A DNA stretch of 64,000 bases from Candidatus Zixiibacteriota bacterium (GTDB lineage: Bacteria > Zixibacteria > MSB-5A5 > GN15 > JAAZOE01), in the NCBI GenBank assembly GCA_023138975.1, contig JAGLON010000008.1:209561-273560 (forward strand), given 5' to 3'. The position numbers were made by a program, and so were the translations under genes. How positions within the stretch are numbered: position 1 is the first letter of the stretch; each line of letters opens with the position of its first letter. Below, one piece after another: positions 17,929-26,922 of this stretch. Below the pieces are notes generated by a model, which did no database searches, was not told where the DNA came from, and saw only the letters and a list, made by a program, of their open reading frames with translations.

Positions 17929-19368
17929 TTAGAATTTATCTACCGAAAATTTATAAATCTTCGCTTGCTTGTCTTTATAGCTATTTTTAGGCAATCCTGC
18001 CTTTAGACATGTTTGCTCTAAAAATGTTATTCTATTCCACTTTTGTTCGGAAGCAACCTGCGGCAATAATAATCCCGAATGCATCTCCCATCGTATCATA
18101 AGACCATCGCGGCCAACCATGATTTTATTGATATCCGTAACCAGAACCAACGGCGACATAACTGATATCTCATAATCCAGATCATTTAGTTCATCAGCAG
18201 TAACTTCGGGAAATCGGGGGTCTTCAAAGGCGGCGGCAATGGCCATATTGGCAACGGCATCAGCCAATGGTTTCTTTGCCTGAACTAATCCTATACAACC
18301 ACGAAGCATCCCCTGCTTATTCAGGGTTACAAACGCGCCTCGCTTTTCTTTGAGTCTTTTGGTTGGGATAGGCGGCATATTAAACTTTTCGTTATTCGCC
18401 CCCGCTTCTACGGCCATTATAACAACTCGGCGCAAATAGGCCTTCTCCTCGTCGGTGTATCCTTCCTGGGTCTTCACCGCAGGCCTTCCCATTAAAATCG
18501 ACCTCTTATTGACCGGCATTTTACCAATCACTACCGCCGATAAATATCCGACAACCTCGGAAAAATCCCCGGTTATTGCTCCGGAGGTGCCATAGCTGAT
18601 AATTTCAACTTCTTTACCGCCAATCCTGCGTTCAGCTTCAACCATAGCAGCTACCGGACCAAAACCACAAGCCTCGGCTTTGCCTTGCTCGACCACATCT
18701 ATAATTTTATTGGTCTCAAAGCTTGTTAATGCCTTCTCGAAGTTCTTATCCAAACGGTTGGCTTCTTTTTCAGGATAAAAATGCGACAAATCTGTTGAGG
18801 CAATTATCAGCGCGTTTTTATCTTTTAGTACCGCTGTAACGACTTCTGCGGTGGCACGAATTGCAGATTCTTCCTGCTCACCCATCATAATCGCAATCAG
18901 TTTAAACTTGCCCAACACAGTTTGCAGAAACGGGAGCTGCACTTCCAGAGAATGTTCACCTTGACCGCCGGAGCCAGAATGACCGACGTTCGAACTAAAG
19001 ACACCGGGATGTTTTTGCGCGATTTCTCCGGAAAGCTTTCTGTCTATTTCTACGACACCCAATGGAGTTTGATAGCCGCCTCCGGAATAAACCGAAACAC
19101 CTCTAAAAAATCTATGTGATGGAGCAATTACGACAACTACGTCGTAAATCTCACCCTCAATTTGCTTATAAGCATTTGCCGCTATTTGCCCGGAATATTT
19201 ATAACCGGCATGCGGTACAACCAATGCTTTTACCTGACCAACCAGCGTTTTCTTTGGTGCATTGGCAAAGAACTCCGCCATTTGCTTGGCCAGTTCAACC
19301 GGATTGGACGGATAAAATGATCCCGCTACCATCGGTCGGCGTATTTCAAAATGTTCTTTCATAGTCAT
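17929..19368 (-). CDS. MEMO1-AMMECR1 fusion (AmmeMemoRadiSam proteins B and A)
   Basis: A 479-residue protein. Residues 1-280 are a MEMO1-like domain (RRPMVAGSFYPSNPVELA; VVPHAGYKYSGQIA; IAPSHRF; STDLSHF), with histidines arranged as in class III extradiol dioxygenases. The C-terminal 180 residues are AMMECR1 (YTDEEKAYLRRVV; GAFVTLNKQGMLRGCIG; AFEDPRFPEVT). Both domains belong to the AmmeMemoRadiSam system together with a radical SAM enzyme. That enzyme is not next to this gene. The function of the system is not firmly established. A second ATG two codons in is an alternative start. Confidence 0.92.
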   Translation of the reverse strand: MTMKEHFEIRRPMVAGSFYPSNPVELAKQMAEFFANAPKKTLVGQVKALVVPHAGYKYSGQIAANAYKQIEGEIYDVVVVIAPSHRFFRGVSVYSGGGYQTPLGVVEIDRKLSGEIAQKHPGVFSSNVGHSGSGGQGEHSLEVQLPFLQTVLGKFKLIAIMMGEQEESAIRATAEVVTAVLKDKNALIIASTDLSHFYPEKEANRLDKNFEKALTSFETNKIIDVVEQGKAEACGFGPVAAMVEAERRIGGKEVEIISYGTSGAITGDFSEVVGYLSAVVIGKMPVNKRSILMGRPAVKTQEGYTDEEKAYLRRVVIMAVEAGANNEKFNMPPIPTKRLKEKRGAFVTLNKQGMLRGCIGLVQAKKPLADAVANMAIAAAFEDPRFPEVTADELNDLDYEISVMSPLVLVTDINKIMVGRDGLMIRWEMHSGLLLPQVASEQKWNRITFLEQTCLKAGLPKNSYKDKQAKIYKFSVDKF

Positions 19369-19556
19369 AATGTAAGGCGAATGTGTTTTTTCCGCAATAA
19401 AAAGTCAAAGAAAGTACCACTATTGGACAGGCTATTCTAAGTCAAGTCAGGGTGATTAATATTAATCCATATGCCGATATTTAGTTTACAGGCAGTTCAT
19501 TTTTTTATATATAGTGCGCAACTAGTACATTTTGCTTATTCGGAGGAAAAGGGAGC

Positions 19557-21014
19557 ATGAAACGGATATTACCTCTAAATAGATTCATCATGATACTGGG
19601 GATTTTAGCTTGCTTATGGATCTCGGCAACTTTTTTCCCGGGGCTTATTAGTGCCCAGCATGATTCGAGTGAGATAGGAACGGCTGATTCACAAATCGCC
19701 GAAACGGACGTTAATCATTCCACTCCCCCGGAACAGTCAACAGAACCAGAACATCAGAATGGTGATAGCGGAAGCGGCCACGGGTCCTCAGAGGTCTCAG
19801 ATGTCCTGCTAGGACTGATTATTATTCTTCTCGCTGCAAAAATCGGCGGAGATTTATTAGAGCGGCTTCATCAGCCGGCAGTACTGGGCGAGTTAATCAT
19901 CGGGATGGTTATCGGTAACCTTGCTTTAGTTGGCATTGATGTTTTTGAACCGTTCAAGCATTCGGTAACTCTGGAGGTTCTGGCTGAAATTGGGGTTATT
20001 ATCTTGCTCTTCCAAGTTGGACTTGAGTCAACAATCGGTGAAATGATGAAAGTCGGACTGGCTTCGTTTATGGTTGCAGTTTTAGGAGTCGTTGCTCCGT
20101 TTTTTCTGGGCTGGGGAGTTGGAGCCTGGTTTTTGCCTCACGAATCAATTTACGTTCATGTTTTCATTGGAGCAACTCTGACAGCGACATCGGTGGGAAT
20201 AACGGCCCGCGTTCTGAAAGATATAGGAAAAATACAGACCAAGGAAGCCAAGATCATTCTTGGCGCAGCAGTCATTGACGATATTATGGGACTGGTTATC
20301 CTCGCGGTAGTTGCTGGGGTTATCACGGCAGCATCAAGCGGCATCGAACTATCCAGTGGATCTGTTTTTCTTATCGTCGCTAAGGCAGTTGGTTTTGTAA
20401 TAGGTTCGCTCATTCTGGGCCGGATTATATCGCCGTATCTATTCAAGATAGGCTATAAAATGAAAGTCAAGGGGATGTTGCTATCGTTAGGGCTGTTGAT
20501 ATGCTTTATCTTTGCTTATGTCGCCAATTTGATTGGTTTAGCGCCTATCGTAGGTGCCTTCGCTGCCGGATTGGTCTTAGAAAAAATCTTCTATAAAGAT
20601 TACACCGACCGTGGCGAAAAAAGCGTCGATGATTTGATTGAGCCTATTGCCATATTCTTGGTGCCAGTTTTCTTTGTGCGCATGGGTATGATGGTACAGC
20701 TTGATACTTTTGCCAATGTTGATATTTTACTCTTTGCAGGAGTAATGACGATTGCGGCGATAATTGGTAAGCAGGCCTGTTCATTGGCGATTTTCGATAA
20801 GAGTATAAATCGGGTTGCAATTGGTTTAGGAATGATTCCCCGAGGTGAGGTCGGGTTGATTTTTGTTGGAATTGGCGCGAAATTGGTATATGATGGTCAT
20901 CCGGTTATAACGGCAGGCACCTTCTCTGCGGTTGTGATAATGGTCATGATTACAACTCTGGTAACGCCTCCGTTCCTGAAATTATCGATGCTCCGAGGGG
21001 ACAAAAAGAAGTAA
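19557..21014 (+). CDS. Cation:proton antiporter (CPA2/Kef type) with N-terminal signal
   Basis: A 485-residue polytopic membrane protein of the Na+/H+ exchanger family PF00999. It has a hydrophobic leader (LNRFIMILGILACLWISATFF), then an acidic, His-containing stretch of about 45 residues, then roughly twelve membrane helices beginning at SDVLLGLIIILLAAKIGGDL. Family motifs include LFQVGLES, ATLTATSVGIT and the ion-site GAAVIDDIMGLV. It lacks the C-terminal RCK/TrkA domain of KefB/C. AGGAGG-like sequence precedes the ATG. It probably serves pH or monovalent-cation homeostasis. Confidence 0.9.
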   Translation: MKRILPLNRFIMILGILACLWISATFFPGLISAQHDSSEIGTADSQIAETDVNHSTPPEQSTEPEHQNGDSGSGHGSSEVSDVLLGLIIILLAAKIGGDLLERLHQPAVLGELIIGMVIGNLALVGIDVFEPFKHSVTLEVLAEIGVIILLFQVGLESTIGEMMKVGLASFMVAVLGVVAPFFLGWGVGAWFLPHESIYVHVFIGATLTATSVGITARVLKDIGKIQTKEAKIILGAAVIDDIMGLVILAVVAGVITAASSGIELSSGSVFLIVAKAVGFVIGSLILGRIISPYLFKIGYKMKVKGMLLSLGLLICFIFAYVANLIGLAPIVGAFAAGLVLEKIFYKDYTDRGEKSVDDLIEPIAIFLVPVFFVRMGMMVQLDTFANVDILLFAGVMTIAAIIGKQACSLAIFDKSINRVAIGLGMIPRGEVGLIFVGIGAKLVYDGHPVITAGTFSAVVIMVMITTLVTPPFLKLSMLRGDKKK

Positions 21015-21095
21015 AAAAGGTTTATAGCCTTTAGTGGGAATAAATATTATTTATTCTTGACATACGTAACTAAAGGTATATATTGGCATTCACGT

Positions 21096-21172
<77 letters not shown>

Positions 21173-21180
21173 AATTTAAG

Positions 21181-21217
21181 CTCCTGAGGTTCAACAACTT
21201 CGGGAGTTTCTTCGTTT
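21181..21217 (+). terminator. Stem-loop behind tRNA-fMet, possible terminator
   Basis: Eleven-base stem CTCCTGAGGTT / AACTTCGGGAG with two G:U pairs and a CAAC loop, followed by TTTCTTCGTTT. It lies nine bases after the tRNA and is a reasonable terminator for it. Confidence 0.6.
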
Positions 21218-21281
21218 GGGGAAATACCTTCATAATTCGGATTTTCTAACAGTTTTCTAACAAAATAACTTAATCTTTTTT

Positions 21282-21398
21282 TTAATTAACTACTTTTGTC
21301 ATCTTAGCGAAGATTTGTAATGATTCAAGGTTTTCAAATCGTTCATCTGCAGGGCGTAAAGCCCATTGACCGTGTGAAACATACAGATTTGTAAGTAT
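21282..21398 (-). pseudogene. Remnant of a DUF932-like gene N-terminus
   Basis: On the minus strand a frame of 38 codons reads ILTNLYVSHGQWALRPADE, then RFENLESLQIFAKMTKVVN and a stop. The phrase QWALRPADERF-L resembles the start of plasmid/phage DUF932 proteins. GGAGG lies five bases upstream of the first codon, ATA, where an ATG would be expected. The usual long remainder of the gene is missing. I take it as a decayed mobile-element gene beside the initiator tRNA. The family assignment is from memory of the motif and is not certain. Confidence 0.4.
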
Positions 21399-21475
21399 GA
21401 TAACCTCCAAAAGATATTGAAAGGAACTACGAGTTGCGACCCCTTTGAATAACAGATTATGAAAGAAAGCTTAAA

Positions 21476-22729
21476 CTATCTAAAGCTGAACTCTTCGTAA
21501 TGAATATCCCGAATCGGAACGCCCTTTTCAAGTAGCTGCTTGATGTGGCTTTCTCTCATCACTTCAGGGCCACAAATGAATATGGAGTGATACTCAATGG
21601 TCGTACTTCTATACATTCTGTCAATTGTGAAGAAGCCCTTAGAGCCTGAGTCCCAAAGCACAAAATTGACATTAGGCTTGTCTGAGATTACTTGTTCAAT
21701 TTCATCTTTATAGTTGGCATGGTCGGCCGATCTTACACTCCATATAAAAGTCACTTCATAGTCCGAACTTACTTCTCTCAAGAAAGATAAGAAGGGCGTT
21801 ATCCCGATACCACCAGCTAACCAAATTTGTTTATTGTGCTTAGCCTTCTTGAAATCGAAATGTCCATATGATCCTCTCACCCTCGCTGTGGTTCCTTCTT
21901 TCAGAGAGTTTTGAAGATCAGCGGTATAATCACCAAGTGCCTTTATAGTAAATCGTAAACTGTTATCCGAAGAATGACTACTGATGGTAAAGGGATGTGC
22001 CTCTCTTGTCATAGTACCGCTAAATGATACAAAGGCGAATTGTCCCGGGTTAAACGCCAACTTCTGATTGGCCGGCTCTAAAGATACTTCCAGAACATCG
22101 TTTTCAAATCTCTTGATCGATTTTACAGTATATTCACACGTTCTGTTAAATAAACCGTATAAGAAAGCTTTGTAAAACCACGCGGCAATACCAACCAAGG
22201 CCATTCCATAGACATATGACCGAACGATCGGGAGTTCACTTGTAAGAGTTGGAACGTTAAGAGAATGGGCAATACCCAAAACGTAAAACAATCCCATCAA
22301 TTTGTGAGTTACCAACCACTTATTATACTTAAGCTTCCTCTTGAACACGGGAGCTGCTGCCAGGATAACCCCAATTAGTATCAGCACCAAAGAATAGAAC
22401 CCCATCGGTTTACCTATGGAGAATTCGGGGTTTCTAGGCACAACAACGAAGTGTAGAATCAAGAGAACGACCGCAATGACGGCCGACCTTCTATGTATCA
22501 TATACATTTTATCCAGACCACCGAATATTCGCTCAACCCACTTCGCCCTTGTTGCCATCAGAAAGTTGGCGGCCAGTACGGTTACTACCCATGAAGAGAA
22601 TACTTCGCCCGCAATGTGTTTTGATGTATATTCATAACTGCCCTTATACAACGTCAAATCAATCCACCATAAAATAAAGTGGATGGATATAATTACCGGA
22701 AAGTAGTATTCCTGTTTGATTGTTCGCAT
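21476..22729 (-). CDS. Ferric-reductase/NOX-like flavohaem oxidoreductase
   Basis: A 417-residue protein. The N-terminal half is a ferric-reductase-type membrane domain of about six helices with haem-ligand histidines in HRRSAVIAVVLLILHFVV and THKLMGLFYVLGIAHSLNV. The C-terminal half is an FAD/NAD(P) reductase: FAD motif AHPFTISS, nucleotide motif WLAGGIGITPFLSFL, and C-terminal FICGPEVM and HYEEFSFR. It moves electrons from cytosolic NAD(P)H across the membrane through two haems to an outside acceptor such as metal, quinone or O2. It is the last gene of a three-gene unit headed by a MarR regulator. Confidence 0.88.
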   Translation of the reverse strand: MRTIKQEYYFPVIISIHFILWWIDLTLYKGSYEYTSKHIAGEVFSSWVVTVLAANFLMATRAKWVERIFGGLDKMYMIHRRSAVIAVVLLILHFVVVPRNPEFSIGKPMGFYSLVLILIGVILAAAPVFKRKLKYNKWLVTHKLMGLFYVLGIAHSLNVPTLTSELPIVRSYVYGMALVGIAAWFYKAFLYGLFNRTCEYTVKSIKRFENDVLEVSLEPANQKLAFNPGQFAFVSFSGTMTREAHPFTISSHSSDNSLRFTIKALGDYTADLQNSLKEGTTARVRGSYGHFDFKKAKHNKQIWLAGGIGITPFLSFLREVSSDYEVTFIWSVRSADHANYKDEIEQVISDKPNVNFVLWDSGSKGFFTIDRMYRSTTIEYHSIFICGPEVMRESHIKQLLEKGVPIRDIHYEEFSFR

Positions 22730-22795
22730 AACGATTTATCCTCTTTTAGCCTATTTATTCAAATCCATATGATCGTACCTTTTGCAATTTCTGCT

Positions 22796-23272
22796 CTACT
22801 TAAATCGTTCTTTCCCAAACTTTGGCTTGAACGACCCCAATATGAGCTCAGAAAGCAATGGCAGTATGTTTGAAACGCCTACCAATAGCTCTGTATGCTC
22901 TTTTTCAATGAAGGCTTGACTCACTTTGCCGAAAGGTATTGAATCTCGAGCCAGTTGAACCAAATCGGGCATCATCGGTACTAAAAACACAAAAGCGTTC
23001 ACAGATAGGATCGCAACCATTACCAACTTTATTTTTAGCCAATTGGGTTTTGGCCTTAGTTGAAAGAACAAAACGATATCTGATATTATCTTCAGTCCAA
23101 GGCCGGGCAGAATTAGGATATAAGCACTAAGTTCTTTATAAACATAGATATTGTATACCGTCGAAGCATCAGAAGTCCCTAACACATTACCAATAACAAT
23201 ATGAGATAGAATCCCTCCCACATACATTATTGTTCCGACTTCTTGCACAAAATCCAGTACTTTCTTCATCAT
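22796..23272 (-). CDS. DUF2269-like integral membrane protein
   Basis: A 158-residue protein with four hydrophobic segments (VGTIMYVGGILSHIVIG; ELSAYILILPGLGLKIISDI; LVMVAILSVNAFVFLVPMM; LLVGVSNILPLLSELILG). The layout resembles DUF2269/CopD-like small membrane proteins. Histidine and aspartate residues in helices one and two could bind haem or protons, but this is inference. AAGGA precedes the ATG. It lies between the MarR gene and the flavohaem gene with short gaps on both sides, so it is probably a partner of the latter. Confidence 0.6.
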   Translation of the reverse strand: MMKKVLDFVQEVGTIMYVGGILSHIVIGNVLGTSDASTVYNIYVYKELSAYILILPGLGLKIISDIVLFFQLRPKPNWLKIKLVMVAILSVNAFVFLVPMMPDLVQLARDSIPFGKVSQAFIEKEHTELLVGVSNILPLLSELILGSFKPKFGKERFK

Positions 23273-23306
23273 CTATATTTTCCTTGAAATCTTATTTTCA
23301 GTAGTT

Positions 23307-23795
23307 TTACTCCTGAGTATAACAATTCTCTATCATTAACCTCAAAAGAAGGTTTTTAAATTGATTCTCCTCAGTTTTTGAAAGGATCGATAATAAATTA
23401 GAATTGACTATCTCAACTGCCTTGAATAATTTTGGTCCGATTTTTCGGCCGCGAACAGTCAGATAAATCCTATTGCATCGTCGAGATTGCTCATCCCTGA
23501 GCCGCTTGACCAATTTCTTCTTCTCAAGAATATCCAGCGTACGTGTGGTTGAAAAACCACGCATAAATATCTTCCTGCCGATTTCGGCCTGAGTAAGCCC
23601 TTCATTCTCCAACAGAGTCATAAGTATTGCGAATTGATTGATGTTTAAGTCAAGCTTGCCAAGCTGTTTCACCAGAGATGCATCTAAAGCCGCTGCGAGC
23701 ATATTTATCATCCAGCCGGCGCTGTACTTTCTTGTCTTTTGCGCCTGATTTTGCGGCTTTGCTTTATTTTTCATGCCGGTAATATAAAACATCAT
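23307..23795 (-). CDS. MarR-family transcription regulator
   Basis: A 162-residue protein with a basic N-terminus and a MarR winged helix-turn-helix: LNINQFAILMTLLENEGLTQ, AEIGRKIFMRGFSTTRTLDI, LEKKKLVKRLRDEQSRRCNR and the wing leading to IYLTVRGRKIGPKLF. It probably represses its own operon, which includes the membrane protein and the flavohaem oxidoreductase. Two identical palindromes lie immediately before its first ATG. ATG at 23774 (eighth codon) is an alternative start. The inducing ligand or oxidant is unknown. Confidence 0.88.
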   Translation of the reverse strand: MMFYITGMKNKAKPQNQAQKTRKYSAGWMINMLAAALDASLVKQLGKLDLNINQFAILMTLLENEGLTQAEIGRKIFMRGFSTTRTLDILEKKKLVKRLRDEQSRRCNRIYLTVRGRKIGPKLFKAVEIVNSNLLSILSKTEENQFKNLLLRLMIENCYTQE

Positions 23796-23797
23796 AC

Positions 23798-23839
23798 TTG
23801 CATTTGCAACTTTTTTATATGCTATTATTGCATTTGCAA
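23798..23839. promoter_or_regulatory. Two palindromic operator candidates upstream of the MarR gene
   Basis: TTGCATTTGCAA occurs at 23798-23809 and again, identically, at 23828-23839. Each is a TTGCA / TGCAA inverted repeat with a two-base spacer. The copies are exactly 30 bases apart, about three helix turns, and the proximal one touches the start codon. This fits an autoregulatory MarR operator pair. Confidence 0.7.
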
Positions 23840-24210
23840 TTTATGACATCGATGACAGATGGGATCTTAAGGGCTAAGAATTGCACGCCTCCCCCCAATA
23901 GTACTTTTCTGACCGCCCTCTCTTTCTAATATTTTTCTAACAGAACTAGCAAGAACAGTAGATAATAAGAGGAAACCGGAGGGTGCCGGGTTTCTGACGA
24001 ACTGCCCATATTATCATGATCATGTGTCTGGTGCTTTCTACCGTTCGGACTATCGAACAGGCTCATAACCTCCCGCTGAGTGGGGTAAACTCCGGTCAGG
24101 GGTTCCGTTTAAAGTAAAGGACTTCGCATATTCTACCCCCATCACCATATCCCTTAAACCACAATTATTAAGCTTTCTAACAAAACATTTTCTTAACAAA
24201 CTCTTAGACA
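23840..24210. other. Non-coding stretch, possibly decayed DNA
   Basis: About 370 bases without a credible gene. It holds several TTTCTAACA-type motifs (near 23929-23943 and 24174-24185) that also occur near 21243-21262, on the other side of the MarR operon, and an 11-base match (GGCTCATAACC) to the anticodon region of tRNA-fMet. A 65-codon frame on the minus strand has no recognisable similarity and biased composition, and I do not accept it as a gene. Confidence 0.4.
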
Positions 24211-24240
24211 CAAAAATAGGACAAGCCACATGACTTGTCC
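24211..24240 (-). terminator. Rho-independent terminator of the kinase gene
   Basis: Minus strand: stem GGACAAG / CTTGTCC with an eight-base loop, followed by TATTTTTG. It lies about 50 bases after the stop of the kinase-thioredoxin gene. Confidence 0.85.
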
Positions 24241-24288
24241 CTTCCAATTTATATTACTTGAAATGATTACTTCATTCCGAAAGTTGAT

Positions 24289-26553
24289 TCATTTAGAAGC
24301 CTGAATATGCTTAACTATTCCCTCAAGCATGGGTTTTGATATTGGTTCATCTGATATTAATTGGTGATCCCAAATCAAATAACCTTTGTATATCAACCTG
24401 ATCGCAGGAACGCTGTTAACATTAAAATGATCAACAGCTGCTCCACCTTCTTTGATAATTGGAAATGAGATATTATGGCTTTCTATAAACTTTTCATTTA
24501 ATTCTCTTGTGCTTGACTGCCAGAAGTTTGTAAGACCAACAACATCTAACCCAGCGTTTTTGTATTGTCTATAAACTTTTTCAGTTTTACTCATCATCTT
24601 ATCACAATAAGGACACCATTCTTCCCAAAAGATTATGAGGTGCAGATCGCTTTCATCTTGTTTGAAATCGCCCTTGATGTTATACTCACGATCGAAACCG
24701 TCATAAGTCGGATAGTTTCCATATAGCTCTTTGGCTTCGTCCAGTTTTCCCTGAGCAATCAGAGCAGCAGCCAATGTGCTCTTGCTTTTCTCAATATACC
24801 AACGCTCTTCAATTTTTGAACTTGATAGTTCGTAATTAGCCTGAGCAATTTTCTCTGCTTCTTCTATCAGCCCATTTTCTAGACAGAATCTTGATAATGA
24901 AACATCAATTCTGCTTTCCATTTTTATATCACTTGAATTTTTGGCAAGATATTCCTTTTTCGTATTCCTTATTAATTTCAAAGCATCAGAGTATTTTCCA
25001 TTTTTTGCAAGAGCTCCTGCAACAGAAATTCTTGATTCAACGATATTCTCATTACCTATACCATAATTAATACTATCAATTCTACAAATCTCTTTACAGA
25101 CAGCAAGATCATATTTGAAGTCACCAGTTACCGAGTTTAAATTGCTTAAGGCTTCCAAAGTTTCTTTTGTTTTGGGGTGCAAATCCCCAAGTGCATTTTT
25201 TCTTAATTCAAGAGCATAATCCAAGTTTTCCCGTGCTTCTTTATTTTTTTCACACCAGTAATACCCTACACCTAAGGCATGCCTAATGTCAGATTCTATT
25301 TCAGGATCATCTGGAAAGGCATCTTTTAAAAGTTCAGTAGATTCATCTAATAAACGACTAATCGGAACCGGCTTACCAAATCCTAACGGAACTCCTTGTT
25401 CAAAGATATTTACCATAAAAGTATTAGCCTTTTTAACTCTTCCAGATTCCTGTTTAACTGTAACAAGTAGAGACGAAGTAACAACAACACTCGTCAGCAA
25501 TAGGACAAAAACTGCTGTGACTAAACCGATAACCAGTTTATTCTTTCTGGTAAATACTTTTATCTGATAACCAAGCCCGAGCTTAGTGGCGACAACTGCA
25601 TCACCATTGATAAATCTTCTGATATCCTGAGCTAGTCCAAAAGCTGATTGGTATCGTTGCTCTCTATCACGATTCATTGCTTTCTGAATTATTGCTTCAA
25701 CGTCTCCTTTAAAGGAAGATTCTTTTTGGCCAATTGGAATTGTATTTCCTTCACGAACTTCTGTGGCAAAATCGAATATCCTATCAGATGATGTTGAATA
25801 GGGAAGGCTTCCCGAGAGCAATTCGTATAAGACAAGACCGAGAGCATAAACATCAGATCTGATATCAATATCATGCGGGTCAGCCTCAAACTGCTCCGGG
25901 CTCATATATTGAACGGTTCCGATAATCTGCCCATACTTGGTTTGTCCGGCGGCCTGTTTCATATCGGCATCGGTCGCCCGTGCGACACCGAAATCAATTA
26001 TCCTAACTCGCCCACTTGAGTCGACCAGAATATTGGATGGTTTTAAATCCCGATGGACAATCCCTCTTTGGTGACCATGATGAATTGCATCGCATACTTG
26101 TAGAAATAAATTTAACCGACCCGACTTGTCTAATTCCTTTTCATCTGCAAACTCTATTATCGATTTGGCATTTGGAATATACTCCATCGCAAAGAAAGGA
26201 GTTTGTGTCCCGTTATCATCATAAGACCCGGCTTCGTAAATTTGAGCGATTCCCGGATGTCTGAGATGAGCCAATAATTGAGCTTCGTATTCAAGTCGCT
26301 GAACAGCACCGTCATCAGCTAAACTACTTTTAACTACCTTTAAAGCTACAGGTCGTTTTGGATTTTCCTGTAATGCTTCAAAAACTGTACCCATTCCACC
26401 TGATGCGATGACCCTTTTTACTATATACTGCCCAATTTTCTTTGGAGTATCTGAGGTGAGCTTTCCTTTGGATATAGGCTCTTCAACAGTTTTGGTCTTA
26501 TCATCTGAATTTAACTTTTGATTCTTCCTAATATTATCATTTGAGTCTGGCAA
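24289..26553 (-). CDS. Ser/Thr kinase with TPR region and C-terminal thioredoxin-like domain
   Basis: A 754-residue protein. Residues 40-315 are a Hanks-type kinase: glycine loop ASGGMGTV, lysine in VALKVVK (about 72), HRDLKPSN (about 167-174), DFG (187-189) and APE-type YMSPEQ. A single membrane helix lies at about 339-367. Residues 380-620 are helical with TPR-like repeats of the tandem-kinesin type (ALELRKNALGDLHPKTKETL). The last 120 residues are a TlpA-like thioredoxin fold with active site WCPYC (about 646-650) and cis-proline NSVPAIRL. Predicted topology puts kinase inside and TPR plus thioredoxin in the periplasm. It starts at TTG with AAGG eight bases upstream. A redox-sensing kinase is inference. 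It stands alone, with its own terminator. Confidence 0.9.
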   Translation of the reverse strand: MPDSNDNIRKNQKLNSDDKTKTVEEPISKGKLTSDTPKKIGQYIVKRVIASGGMGTVFEALQENPKRPVALKVVKSSLADDGAVQRLEYEAQLLAHLRHPGIAQIYEAGSYDDNGTQTPFFAMEYIPNAKSIIEFADEKELDKSGRLNLFLQVCDAIHHGHQRGIVHRDLKPSNILVDSSGRVRIIDFGVARATDADMKQAAGQTKYGQIIGTVQYMSPEQFEADPHDIDIRSDVYALGLVLYELLSGSLPYSTSSDRIFDFATEVREGNTIPIGQKESSFKGDVEAIIQKAMNRDREQRYQSAFGLAQDIRRFINGDAVVATKLGLGYQIKVFTRKNKLVIGLVTAVFVLLLTSVVVTSSLLVTVKQESGRVKKANTFMVNIFEQGVPLGFGKPVPISRLLDESTELLKDAFPDDPEIESDIRHALGVGYYWCEKNKEARENLDYALELRKNALGDLHPKTKETLEALSNLNSVTGDFKYDLAVCKEICRIDSINYGIGNENIVESRISVAGALAKNGKYSDALKLIRNTKKEYLAKNSSDIKMESRIDVSLSRFCLENGLIEEAEKIAQANYELSSSKIEERWYIEKSKSTLAAALIAQGKLDEAKELYGNYPTYDGFDREYNIKGDFKQDESDLHLIIFWEEWCPYCDKMMSKTEKVYRQYKNAGLDVVGLTNFWQSSTRELNEKFIESHNISFPIIKEGGAAVDHFNVNSVPAIRLIYKGYLIWDHQLISDEPISKPMLEGIVKHIQASK

Positions 26554-26922
26554 TTTTATAACCTTTGGTTACATAGTTTGTTTGAAACTCTTACATAGTA
26601 AAATACGGCCTCATCATAGACTACGTTAGTCTTTATTTAGAACTTAACATTCATCTTTTTTTGACTTAATTGGCTAAAACAGTAAAAAATTAAGGGATGC
26701 ATTTCGTTTCTCATGATCCATTAAAGTAGTACTTACTGACCGTAATATTCATGAATAGTGGTGGTTTTTAGTTGAAGATTCTAATGGAGCCACTGCTGCC
26801 CCAAGAGTGTATATACTAATTGAGTGACATTACCCTTGACTGCAATCATAAGAGTATTATATTAGTCTAAATTCTTTATGTTAGAAAAGAAGCGCAATGT
26901 AGTTTATTCCTGGAGGGTGAGA
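26554..26922. other. Intergenic region between divergent genes
   Basis: About 370 bases between the kinase gene (minus) and the first DUF3857 gene (plus). It contains a sigma70-like promoter at its right end, listed separately. I see no RNA gene or coding frame in the rest. Confidence 0.5.
26836..26863 (+). promoter_or_regulatory. Sigma70-like promoter of the DUF3857 pair
   Basis: TTGACT at 26836 and TATATT at 26858 with a 16-base spacer. It lies about 60 bases before the ATG chosen for the first DUF3857 gene. Confidence 0.6.

Noticed and set aside
24050..24247. 65-codon minus-strand frame in the intergenic region, with GGCTCATAACC similar to tRNA-fMet
   Set aside because: No protein family resemblance, and it overlaps the terminator. 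The 11-base match does not extend to a foldable tRNA.
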